Source: Mercenaria mercenaria (taxonomy: Eukaryota; Mollusca; Bivalvia; Venerida; Veneridae). Taken from it: a stretch of 64,000 nucleotides of DNA. The stretch lies in NCBI RefSeq assembly GCF_021730395.1, contig NC_069363.1, forward strand, positions 21,798,001 to 21,862,000, in the 5' to 3' direction. This document shows positions 23,491-34,150 of the stretch, piece after piece; positions within the stretch are counted from its first letter, which is position 1, and every line of letters begins with the position of its first letter. The translations under genes were made by a program, and so were the position numbers. The notes beneath the pieces were generated by a model. The model searched no databases. It was not told the DNA's origin and saw nothing but the letters and a program-made list of their open reading frames with translations.

Positions 23491-24281
23491 GGTATTAGGT
23501 CACTAATAGTAATGTTTACAAAATGGCCTTTGCTTGGTATATTCTGAAAAGGAACCGTGTTTTGCACTATTTTGAAAATTTTAAACAACTTTTACCGCAC
23601 CGTTTTTTATAAATTTTGAATAATTTACGGTATCTCCTCAAGCTCAGGTAGAGACAGATTTCAAAGTGATAGCCACTATTCAAAACGTTTGCAGAGAACT
23701 CATTTTACCATTAATTTCGATAGAAGAAACATCAAACTATTGGTAACCAATTACGAAACACAAAACAAAAATGTTAATATCATTTTTTTCTATGGTGTCT
23801 CAAGTAAACAGATTTAATGAGACAGAATTCATACTTCAACATTGAAAAGATAAGGTCGAATGATGTGTTTCTGAATTTTGCTTACTCCATTTAAAATAAC
23901 CTTAAGGAAGACGTAAAACCTACCTAAATTTCGTCCACAATATATAGTCTAAGAGTGAAAGCAAAATAGAGAACTTTCACCGTGCGTAACTCAATATTTT
24001 TAAAGATGTGTAACTCTACCCCTTCTGTTTAAGAAGTAAATTCCCTTTGAACACCAAAAAATCGCCTATAAGATTCATCTTTTTCCATTTTTGTACAAAA
24101 CATCAATAATAAGTCTTGAAAGAAGTAAAAACTTACTAGTAAAAAAGGAAAATAAAGAAAAAAAATTTTGGTCCCAGTAGGGTTTGAACCTACGCCCCCC
24201 TAAGAATTGCAGTAAAAGTAGGTTTATGGTAGGAATTAAATACTCTTCAAAAAGGAGGTTCTCTATTAGTGATGTAATACC
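23491..24281. mobile_element. TTAA-flanked nonautonomous DNA transposon
   Basis: The left terminus GGTATTAGGTCACTAATAG is matched, inverted, by CTATTAGTGATGTAATACC at the right, both bordered by TTAA (23,487-23,490 and 24,282-24,285). TTAA duplications are typical of the piggyBac and Kolobok superfamilies; which applies is not decided here. There is no transposase frame inside. It contains a tRNA-like 3' half at 24,170. The element at 47,801 has related ends. Confidence 0.7.
24170..24205 (-). other. tRNA-like T-arm (B box) remnant
   Basis: Read on the minus strand, GTAGGTTCAAACCCTAC forms a perfect 5-bp T stem with a 7-base loop, followed by TGGGACC like an acceptor strand. No matching 5' acceptor, D arm or anticodon arm exists upstream, so this is not a tRNA gene. 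It may be a captured SINE head. Confidence 0.4.
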
Positions 24282-24289
24282 TTAAATGA

Positions 24290-26360
24290 TAATCATAGGA
24301 ATGGTTATTGTCATGTCTGAAACAGAAATAAAAAATATTTGTTTTAAGTATTGAATACATGTTTTTGGTAGTATCTTTGGTTTGTACGTCCCTGTTGTGG
24401 TGAGTATATTGTGGAGGTAATTAGAAACTTTTCAGGAATGGCCACCTATTGACTATAATAGTGTGTATTTGTCAAATCGACGCATATGAGGTTTATGTTT
24501 CACTTTATTTGATTAAACTCCGAAGTGATTTCATTTATATGTCTTCTTTACGGTTAAATTTTCGGTATTCAGCATACGAAACAGGGTTTTCAGAGAAAAA
24601 ATGTTGTTGTGTTTTTTTTTACTTTCTTCAATTGTCGCCTCTTTTTATTTTTTTAGTCTTTTTGTTCTTGCGGTTTCATTACTTAGGTACATGTTATACC
24701 ATGCACGTAGCCAAATTAAAGCCTGTAATTATGTTCACGAATGTATTTATTCACATATCTGGTCGATTACATGTGCATGCAATGCGACTTTCTACCGAGT
24801 TACAACATATATCTGAATAGTTTACTAATATACGTATATGTTCTATTATCTGTATTATATTTCTTTGAGATCCGTTACAATAATTAATACCTTCAACGCT
24901 TAGACAAAGACGGAAAATTTGTATTAGTAGTTTATTAGTTCAATTTCTTCAATTTGTCATTAAGATTAATTTTAAAACATTGTAAGGTTATGCAGCCGTC
25001 TCTTCACAATACGCTATTTGAGTACAGAGAATAAGGAATCCATTCCCAGGTAGTTTGATAAATTCATTTTTATACTTTAGAGACAACCAAAGGGCTTGGT
25101 TCACTTATAGGTTAAAATGGCACAACATCAAATGTTGTTGAAATATTATTATAATGAATGATCAACAACTCAGAATGCAAAATCTCATATTTTAATTCAT
25201 TTGAAATTGTGCTGTTGCCATGGCAACCGATTGATTTTCTTTATGGAAACACGAAAATCTCTTATAACAATTACATCAGAACGTATAATTAACATTCAGA
25301 TATGCTAAGATATAACCCTAAGCAATGCCTATAATTTGAGGCAAAATAATATATGGTTGCCATGGAAACGGAGATAAAAATGAGAATATTTGCTATGTCT
25401 GTTTTTTATGGAATAAAACCAATTTAGGTCATTCTTTAGGAAAAATAACATATGTAATTTGTTTGTGAAGATCATTATTCATAAATAATACAATGTATTT
25501 CTGTTGCTATGGTTACAATGGAGTTGCAGTATATGCTTCAATGAGACAACAATGACGTTTTTGCTAAGTTATTGTAGAATACTTTCAGCAATTACCATTA
25601 CATGTAAAAATTTAAAAAAATGCACCACTGAAAAGTGTTCTTCAAACAATGTTTTTTTCAAGACATAATATAGAACAACAGAAAAATGTTTCCATGGTTA
25701 CGCAGTTAATTCTGTAAACATAATACTACATAATCTCATTTAACACACAGTAATAGTTTAAGAAAACTGCCTTATTAAATGTCTTGATCATATTAAAAGA
25801 GTTAGATGATACTAACGGCAATAATATATAATTAGGCATACAAAAACTAAATTGTTTCCACAATAATCCAATGTATGTTTTACAAATTATAGATATATTG
25901 TGCTTTCAAGACAGGTTAAATTAATTGTTCATGAAAAGGGAAATTAAACATGATACTGCCGACAGAAATGATTACATGCAGTTTGAATACAGCAGAAAAT
26001 ATTCGTAGATCTATATAATCCAACTGTCGTAATGAAAAAAAATGTACATTACTACCATATATGTTTATTGTTGAAAAATCTTCCAGTGTTTTAGAGGAAT
26101 TTCACATTTATACTGTGTTCAGCCTTACATGTATATAGTGAGTCAATATTTAACAAATGCATAGTACTGTTGACACCATAAAGTTGTTAATTCAATGTTT
26201 ACATAAACTATATGTATCATTTGTTCTTTTTCAAATATATGGAATTTGGGTCTAGTACATCTTCAAAAAATCAAGAACACTTTCAAATTAATCAAAATTT
26301 CAGAGCTCTTTCTCTGTATTACTTTAAATGTTAAACACTTTTTTCCATTCATTCTTCGTT
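24290..26360. other. Non-coding stretch with repeated RFX-like palindromes
   Basis: No supported gene. Four versions of the 14-base palindrome GTTGCCATGGCAAC occur at 25,214, 25,356, 25,503 and 25,688, and a fifth lies upstream at 23,265. The open frame at 24,449-24,820 is hydrophobic, rich in rare words and lacks any recognised domain. Confidence 0.45.
25214..25701. promoter_or_regulatory. Cluster of X-box-like palindromes
   Basis: 25,214-25,227 is a perfect palindrome, GTTGCCATGGCAAC, matching the consensus for RFX-family factors (two GTTGCC half sites). Imperfect versions follow at 25,356, 25,503 and 25,688, spacing 142, 147 and 185 bp. The even spacing also fits a decayed tandem repeat, so regulatory function is not established. 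Confidence 0.25.
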
Positions 26361-28300
26361 TTAAATGACTTGAAGTATCAATTTTAATGGCTTTGACACT
26401 GCTGGTTTTGAGCATACATTGCTGTTGCTGCAAAGGGGCGCTATTTCATTATACAAGTACCACTGTCGACTGGCGTCCAGCTCAGGAATGGTAATACGGT
26501 TGGTGAATTTGCCTGTCATGCCAACACCCTGCCTAAAAATATTAATCTTTGTCTCTGTGTTGAAGTTATAATCCTTCAAGAATACTATCTATACCAGGTC
26601 ATGCAGAAGACATTCTGTAATGATAAATGTATCAAATATTTAAGACAAAGAACACATAACCTTTTCATCAATCCTGTACAACAGCATTCCAAAAGACATC
26701 CCACACATAATTACATTAAATAACATTTTAGAATTTTATTACAGTAATAACTTCTTTTCATGAAAAAATTCAACCATCGCACATATTCTACCTCAAGTAA
26801 GGGCCATGATTTTGATCTCATTTTAACAAATAGTTCTTTAACCTGGTTAAGAAAAACAGTTACTTTATTAGAATTATGTTATTTTTGATTAACTTGCTTG
26901 CAGTGAGCTAGACACTCTTTAACAACACAAACATAAACAGAAACTGTGGTATTTTAATGTAAGTGGCCTCTTTACAGACATGATCTCTGCAGCAAGTTTT
27001 ATCAATACTTGATTATTAATAAAAACATAATTGATTAAAGAGGCTCAAGCCAAATTTACCTAAACATGTTCAGGACTGAATTCTGTATGCAGGGCCTCAA
27101 TCAGGTTGTACTCCAAGTCATCATGTAGACCCATCATAACAAGCCACATTCCATAGCTAAAATAACGGGTATATTTAAATAATGAATTCTTAAACAAAAA
27201 CTTCTAAGTAGCAATAGTGAGTCCTTAGAATATAACATAGCATCACTTTATTAAAACAAATAAATGCCAGCTACACAGTTTATTTTCTTACATACACACC
27301 TAAGTCTTAATACAGTACGTTGTGTAAGTATGCAATATTCAAATTGTAATTCAATGTTTATCAGTGGAGATATTATTTTTCATTTAGATAAAATTATGCA
27401 CATTATATATATAAACTGGAAACTAGTGACTTTCCAACTTGAAGTGTATGAACACACTGTAAAATTAAATATTTCAACATCAAATTCTGTGTGCTTAATA
27501 AATATTTCTTTTTTTATTGGGAACTCTTACCTTATTACAAATGTACAACAGTTTTCTTATTTTGTCCACTATAATTGTCCATATGTAATGAAACATTCTT
27601 TTCTCCATAGCCATGATGCTTGAAGTGATAGTGGACCATAGATACCACACTGTTTGCTCCTCTTCCAACAGCAGTACTGTACTTTTCATACAAAAACAAG
27701 AACAGTTAATAAGAAATGTATTAAATTCTCATCAAAAATGGAGTGAATCAACACTGACCAAACAGTTCATCCTTTCTTATAGATATTGCTTAACATTAAC
27801 TTGTATTTATCAAAATTTAATTGAATTCCAATTCACAGTGCTTATGATATAGCATCTTTATTATAAAGCAATGCAGTATTTTCAACCCAATTTCAGGGAT
27901 TTACAGAAAGTTCAGTGAAAAAAAACCCATAGAAATTAGTAATATCAAGTCTTAACAAAACATAACTTCCTTTAGATAATTTTACTTGACAAAATTTCTG
28001 CAAAGGTGTCACTATAATTCCAATGTAAAATGTGCACTGCAGGCCTGAAGCTTTTATTCATAGAGTCATAATTTTTTTTGAAGACTATGGAATTTAATTT
28101 AGTGATATATGGAATTTCATAGTTAAAAGTGATATTGAAAAAGTGCATTTGAGGATACTGACACTGATATGAATGTAAACACTAACTTCAAAATCTTATA
28201 CCTGCATGAGGATTCACAGAAATACAAGGGCCCTACTTGCTGAGCATAGTATGGGGTCAATACTTGTTGAGCACTCAAAACTGCAGTGAGCCTTTATATT
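26361..28300 (-). CDS. Spliced transposase-related gene, partial
   Basis: Four exon-like blocks on the minus strand resemble a large, poorly characterised family of transposase-related proteins common in fish and invertebrates; the name and superfamily are uncertain. Block a, about 28,290-28,202, reads YYAQQVGPLYFCESSC and ends at a GTATAA donor. Block b, 27,676-27,539, reads GRGANSVVSMVHYHF then EKNVSLHMDNYSGQNKK, the DN..GQNK pattern expected around a catalytic Asp, and ends at a GTAATA donor. Block c, 27,156-27,060, follows a TTTTAG acceptor and reads YGMWLVMMGLHDDLEYNL then HTEFSPEH. Block d, about 26,588-26,361, reads DASRQWYLYNEI and ends in a stop. Phases agree across a-b and b-c. Block c meets a stop at 27,060-27,062 just before a good donor, so the gene may be decaying or the exon end misplaced. 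N-terminal exons were not found. Confidence 0.5.
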
Positions 28301-28373
28301 TCTTACTGCTGGAGGTTATCCTGAAAAATATAAAAAAAGAATTTCTCATTTATTTAGTAGCCTACCAGCATGC

Positions 28374-28424
28374 TATGATGCAGAAATTGCCATATCTACA
28401 GTACCCTATACAGATAACACTAGC
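28374..28424 (-). repeat. 51-bp exact copy of the 17,950 repeat, inverted
   Basis: The reverse complement of this stretch is identical over 51 bases to 17,950-18,000. It is bordered by AGCATGCTA on the left and TAGCATGCT on the right, an inverted pair overlapping the match ends. Confidence 0.75.
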
Positions 28425-28690
28425 ATGCTGTCTACCAGTAATGGCAGTAGTGAGAATGAAAAAAGTAGTTTTTATTGTAATTTGCATGTAGAATTTTTAA
28501 GAAATTTTCAGAAGGTCTATTTTAGTTGCTATAATTAAAACAAAAAGTGACAATTTAAAACACCACTTTTCCTGTGTTATTGTACTATAATTTTCAATTT
28601 TTATAGATTCCACTGTGCATAATGACCATGTAATTATTAAATTGTTCACATCTATGACAGTTTAAACAATGTACAATATCTTGTAATATT

Positions 28691-29028
28691 GGGCTATTCC
28701 AGAAAATATCCACCCCCTCCCTGTGGAAGCAGTTTTTTTGGTACAACCTGAGAGGAGGGGACGGGGGGGGGGGTATTTGGAGGGATTCTATTGGGAGGAA
28801 GGGGAGGGGGGTATTTGAGGTAACCGGGGTGTGGAAGGGGGAGGGGGATATTTTCTGAAATAACCCGAGAGGAGGGGAGGGGGGTATTAGGAGGAAGGGG
28901 AGGGGGTATTTTCAGGTAACCGGGGTGTGGAAGGGGGAGAGGGGGGTAAAATGTCTCCGGGGGGGGGGTAATTTTCTCCGAAAAAACTGCTTCCACAGTG
29001 GAGGGGTGGATATTTTCTGGAATAGCCC
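28691..29028. mobile_element. MITE with G-rich tandem core
   Basis: Termini GGGCTATTCCAGAAAATATC and its inverse GATATTTTCTGGAATAGCCC begin a foldback that continues through CTGTGGAAGCAG and its complement. Between them two G-rich units of about 110 bp (AGGAGGGG, GGTATT, GGTAACCGGGGTGTGG) lie in tandem. ATT on both sides could be a 3-bp target duplication. A proline-rich frame on the minus strand is the direct reading of the G tracts and is not a gene. Confidence 0.75.
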
Positions 29029-29661
29029 ATTCCTGTTCATCAGTTTATTTACCTCTTTACAAATTCTAGATAGAAAGTTTCATACAGAATGTAGGCCTAC
29101 TTAACTTAGTAGATGCCCGACTGTCTTGGCTACAAGTATATTCTGCTATCATGAAAACTTACAAATACACAGGAAAGATATTAAAAGTATTTGACAGCAG
29201 ACAGTCGAATCGAAATGTCAACACTGCTATTTTTCGCTGCAAAGTTGTATCTTCGATAAGTCAACAAACGAAGCGGTCTGTCCATTTTGTTTTGCCTCCA
29301 ATTACGAATAAATTTATAATGCTTAAATTTACAGCTACATGCAGCGGATGGAGTATCAAATATAAGGCGAAATCTTCTGAAAACAGACTCCAAAGAGGTG
29401 TCAGAAAATGTTGAAATGTTGTCCAAACCTTTTCTTTGGATCAAAAGAGTTCACTTTAATTCGTTGACAATTCGAATCTCGGCTTTACCATGAAATAGTA
29501 CTGCATCCCAATAAATTACTCCTGCAGCAAACGAATCAAGCTTAACTACCTTCCGTTTTTCACAATACCCGTTTATTCTATAGCGTAACCACTTTTGGTC
29601 CTCTACACCCCGACATAGTGGAACATAACCTCATCAGAAATAGCAAATACTCATACATAAT
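29029..29661. other. Less AT-rich stretch, no gene proven
   Basis: Overlapping open frames of 87 codons lie on both strands (29,151-29,414 plus; 29,181-29,444 minus). Neither has a recognised domain or flanking splice signals in a fitting phase. The region is somewhat richer in CG than its surroundings. Confidence 0.4.
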
Positions 29662-30735
29662 TGTAGGGATAATACACGTTTTTTGTGTATTAACGTCTGC
29701 AGAAGCCCGCGGGATTGTTTGTGACCGAGACCGAAGGTCCCTGGCAAAGCATTTCAAAAATAAAAATCGTGTATTAACAGCACGTGAATTGCCTTGTTTG
29801 CACACGATTTTTCTCCCGTTTATACATGGGCGGATCCAGTGAAAAAAAATTGTTTTTATGCAAGAATGTACCAGGGACGTATGTATGTATTTCTGCGCAG
29901 ACTGATATTTGGCATCTGCATCTTGTTTCTTCCATAATAACATCTTCTTGTAGCATTATAGATACAATGTAATCCATAGTATGTTTAGCTGTATCAGTTT
30001 CCAACCCCAGACGTACTGCCCCCACCAATGTACGCATTAGCTTCTCTTAGAGTTTACTCCCTTTACAAAGCGTCTGTTCAGTTATTGTAAATAACTGTGA
30101 ATAAATAAGTATCGCATGCAACTTTTGCTATTGCCCGTTTTTAGGTATTATATTAATGATTTTTGTAAGTATCAGTCGGTTTGTTTTTACCTGATTGTTC
30201 GCAGAATTCATATAATAAACCTCGAAAGCTAGTCACTAGCTTCGTACTCATCCATACTCTGTTTGTTCGTACTCAAAATAATTCGAATGTAAAGTTGTTA
30301 TTCTTAAAATAATTGTGTTCCTGTTTATCAATTTCTTTAGTTATATGCAAAATTATGTGCAATGTAACGTTTGTAATAACTAAAAAATAAAAATAAGATG
30401 CTCAAAAACCTTCAAATCACGCTTTTAGTAGTGTTGTTGTTATGTGTGCCCCGGTTATGGATATTTAAAACATGTTTACCGTTTCCAAGAACAACAAAAA
30501 TGGTAAATAAAAAATGTACCGGAATCGTCAAGTCATCACATATGAAAACAATGCATTTAGTCGTCGTGTAATGTCTTTTATGCAAGAATAGCGACAATAC
30601 ACGTTTGTTTTGTGTATTAACGCCGGCAGAAGCCCTTGGGATATGTTTGTGACCTCGACATTCGGTCTCGGTCACAAACAATCCCGCGGGCTTCTGCAGA
30701 CGTTAATACACAAAAAAACGTGTATTATTCCTACA
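29662..30735. mobile_element. 1.07-kb element with 75-bp terminal inverted repeats
   Basis: The left arm at 29,662-29,735 (starting TGTAGGGATAATACACG) matches the inverted right arm at 30,661-30,735 over about 74 bp with few differences. A third arm, in left orientation, lies at about 30,586-30,655, back to back with the right arm, forming a 140-bp palindrome. No transposase frame was found, and the short open frames inside are shadows of the arms. The superfamily is not determined. Confidence 0.75.
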
Positions 30736-31116
30736 TTTAGCCTCAAGGAAGGAGCTTGCTCTGTTTTATTTATTCAATGTTGAGCAAATGAACCCTGCGT
30801 TTTCCCACATCTTTGCTCCCTTATTAAAAAATAAAATCACGGTAGAAACTCCTTACTTGGCTGACATCTATCTTCATGTCAGTGAATTGACATTTGGGAT
30901 CATATAAAATATGGACTCAATAACAATAGGTGTTGGTGTTAGGTCATTTCTAAATGTTCCGATTCTATTTCTGTTGCACTGTAACTCAATATTACGACGA
31001 ATATATGATAATCAGCTTAAATAAATGTTACATCCGAGCTCATTTATCACATCTATCGTACTCTAATATTCAAACCATTGTGCTCTCTAATTATCACCTA
31101 TCTTCGTCACAGGTGA
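30736..31116. other. AT-rich spacer, no gene seen
   Basis: No coding or repeat signature was recognised between the two inverted-repeat elements. Confidence 0.45.
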
Positions 31117-32187
31117 CAGTAGCGTACCTAGGATACAGTATGGGTCCATGAGCCATATACACTTAAATATATCACAATTATTATGTTTTCTAAGAAAGAA
31201 AAAAATGCCCAAAAGTCAATTGAATTTTTTTCTGAATACTCTTTCAGAAAAATCTTACTTCAAAGCCCAGTTGCAAATCGTTTACGCACAGCGAGCGAGC
31301 AACGGCGTAAAAAAGGGTAGTGTTTTCTCTATCCGAATAAAACCCACACATTTTTAGCAGCAAAGTCTTCCCCCCTAAAACACACCAAGCACACCGTACC
31401 AGTTTAAAATAACGTTATATCCGTTCAGAACAGGCTAAATACAAACTAAGGAGACCGAAAATGAGGTTCAACCCTACTTTTTTTACTTGCAGATCCGCTA
31501 TTTAACTATTTCACTTTTGCAAATTATCTTCGCCTAACATGATTATCGTTGACAAGACGGTAGTTGTAAAGAACGTTTTCATTGGCGGAGACAGTTTAGG
31601 GATTTCAAACGTAGCGATAAAATCTGAATAGTACCCGAATATAAACAAACAGCTATGGTACACGAAGATTATTTACCAAATTTAAATTAAATAGCAACTG
31701 GTAAGTAACTAAGTAGGACTGAACCTTATTTTTTAGTCTTGTTAGTTTGCATTTAGCCTATTCTGACCGCTTGTAACGCTATTTTAACTGATGCGGTGTA
31801 CTTGACGTGTTTTAGTGGGAAGACTTTGGTGCTAAAAATGTGTGGGATTTATTCGGATAGAGAAAACTCTACCGTTTTTACGCCGTTGCTCGCTCGCTAT
31901 GCGTAAACGGTTTGCAACTGGGCTTTGAAGTAAGATTTTTCTGAAAGAGTATTCACTTGCCCAAAAGACTGCCAACAATTTGTAAAGAAATATGTTTTTG
32001 AAAAAAGATTACGGACCTGGAAGCAATGTACATGTCAAAATGCACCTTTCTAATGGCTCATTGTCACAGGGGCAAAAAAAATTCAAAATGACATTTTGAC
32101 ATTTTTTTCCTTAGAAAACATAATAATTATAATATATTTAAGTGAATATGGCTCATGGACCTATACTGTCTCCTAGGTACGCTACTG
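31117..32187. mobile_element. hAT-like nonautonomous element with long inverted arms
   Basis: The ends read CAGTAGCGTACCTAGG and its complement CCTAGGTACGCTACTG, a CAG...CTG terminus common in hAT elements. Arms of about 290 bp (31,117-31,405) and 390 bp (31,795-32,187) are inverted copies; the right arm has an extra stretch near 31,955-32,095 that the left lacks. CACAGGTGA on the left and CACATGTGA on the right may be a diverged target duplication, or may belong to the arms. No transposase is present. Confidence 0.75.
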
Positions 32188-32817
32188 CCACATGTGATCT
32201 TCGTGGGTGAAACTAAGAATTTTCCGAAACTATATGTATTTGTGAGATATTAATGATCGAAACAGAACAATGCACACATTTTGAAATCCTCTATCGTGTC
32301 TCTCAAACAGTTAAATGTCAAAGCGTTCAATTACGAGCTGAACACCATCTGTACAAGAGAAACAGGTGCCACGGAAACCAAAATCGTGCGTGTTCGGAAC
32401 CTGGTAGGGCTTATTAGGAAAGATGTTTGAAAGGTGGCGAGGGGTTAATACTTCCGAATACTTATATTGTTCGATTAAGTCACACAGTATGCTGTAATGG
32501 GACATACGGGGGCTCGTAAAATTGTATGCCTGTTGTCATATGAACTTGACAACACTGAAGTCTCGAAATGCTATATCTTGCACGTCCAAATCTTATTACA
32601 TTCCAAGCTATATATCACTAGACTGTCCCTGATCTGTGCCATTGGACAAGAAGGTAAGTATCAATGGTTTTGTAGTTATATACAATTAGTAAACCATGCA
32701 ATGAAGCTCAGTCATAATTTTCTATAAAAGAAACTTTTCTGTCAGGAATTAATATTCTTTTAAGTAACAGCTATCAGTAAGATAAGAATGCCTTTTAACA
32801 TCCATTCTAATTTTTTA
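32188..32817. other. No gene proven; one good splice-donor-like site
   Basis: Open frames of 64 codons (minus, 32,311-32,505) and 76 codons (plus, 32,497-32,727) have no recognised domain. The plus frame contains AAG|GTAAGTAT at about 32,652, which could mark an exon end, but no partner acceptor or homology supports it. Confidence 0.35.
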
Positions 32818-33005
32818 GTTTATACTAATTTGTTTTAGCTCGATAGTGAGGAAAGCTTCAAGCTTATTGGAACCACTCTCGAGTCCGCTTCCTGGAAAAA
32901 AACAGTACTGGTGTTAAATGAGAAGTCATGGTCGTGACCCCAGTGGGGCTCGAACCCACGACCCTGGATTGAGCGGCCGACACCTTATCCACTAGACCAC
33001 CGCTT
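32818..33005 (-). mobile_element. tRNA-derived SINE
   Basis: On the minus strand the head reads GCGGTGGTCTAGTGGATAAG (A box), then GGGTTCGAGCCCC (B box) about 40 bases on. Acceptor strands do not pair, so it is not a tRNA gene. A short body ends with CTCACTATCGAGC and an AAACAAATTAGTATAAAC-type tail. Confidence 0.75.
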
Positions 33006-33360
33006 TCTACTTATTTGTTGGAGCGCATACATTTATTATAATTATGCTACCTTCTATGTAGTCTGATATAAACCCTTGGTATGCCTTAGATCAGAATTCA
33101 TTCATACGAGAATGAATATATTGGTGAAATAATTATCTCTTATTTCTGTCCAGTGGAATTATTATTTTCTGAAGAGATTTTTATCATGTTTTTTTTCCAG
33201 AAATATGTATAAAAAATCGATGTTAATTTCCGTTTTATTCATAAATTAATGAGCGTTCTGTTCACCTGAAAGGTAATCTACGTAATACGGCCTTGTTTCA
33301 GGATTAAATTGTCTGTGACAATTCAAATTACCCAGAAATCAGTATATATAGAGAACAGTT

Positions 33361-33480
33361 TTGTTTGTTTCTGCGTAAGATCAAAATATATTTCACCAAG
33401 TGAACACCATATGCAATATTTTAATGTAACTTATGGTGTTCACGAGTGAAATATATTTCGATCTTACTTGCAACACAAAC
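33361..33480. mobile_element. Short palindromic MITE
   Basis: TTGTTTGTTTCTGCGTAAGA and the following ATATATTTCAC and GTGAACACCATA are mirrored by the inverse blocks ending at 33,480. Arms of about 48 bp surround a loop of some 20 bases. It could fold into a near-complete hairpin. Confidence 0.7.
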
Positions 33481-34136
33481 AAATGTACTTTTCATTTCAT
33501 ATTTTGACTAAATTTTCCCATTTTTTTAAAATATACATGTATTTGGTATTTTTCACTGAGAAAATGCCAGATGTATTTCAGTGTAATATTTCGAAAATTA
33601 ACTGAAAAAACATGTAATAAATAGTAATTCCACGTCTGTTATAGAGTATTAATCTGACAAGCAAATAAACAGAAGACAGATAATTAGACCCTGAGAATCA
33701 AGTAGAGTAAAATATCATCGATCTGCTAGAATTTGACAAGGTCAGCATTTTTCTCCTCTTCTTTTCTGCAACATTTTTCGTTCATCAAAAATCCAAAATA
33801 AAGTTTCTTCTATCAAAATGTTAGATATAAGAATTTTTGTTCTTGTATGAAAGTTTGGTGGGTGATTGCTGTTGTATTTTATACACATGCAGACAGTTAA
33901 CATTTCTTACAAAATGTGAGTGATACTCCTATTTCTTTCATTATAAGACTATTTTTGACGAATTTAACAATATGAATAAATTTAGACGTTTTAGCAAATT
34001 TAATGTTAAAAATGTGAAAAGTTTGGCTCATGAAAGGAGCTTATTGTATAAGTATTTGACAGAGATATGGTTCTTTTGTATATTATTTCCGTTAATCATC
34101 CGCTGTTCATAGTCGCATTAAATTCCCTTTAGAGGA
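33481..34136. other. AT-rich spacer, no gene seen
   Basis: No open frame, repeat boundary or RNA signature was recognised. Confidence 0.45.
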
Positions 34137-34150
34137 GTCAAAATTACTTT

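Noticed and set aside
24449-24820. 123-residue open frame
   Set aside because: No domain, AT-driven hydrophobic composition, and no splice or promoter context.
28694-28996. Proline-rich 100-residue protein on the minus strand
   Set aside because: It lies within the MITE and is only the translation of its G-rich tandem units and inverted ends.
29578-30037. Overlapping frames of 62-121 residues on both strands
   Set aside because: They lie in and around the left arm and interior of the inverted-repeat element, with no transposase motif.
32497-32727. Possible host exon ending at AAG|GTAAGTAT
   Set aside because: A good donor alone is common; there is no acceptor partner, homology or reading-frame support.
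32936-33005. tRNA gene on the minus strand
   Set aside because: A and B boxes are good but the acceptor strands do not pair and a SINE body follows.
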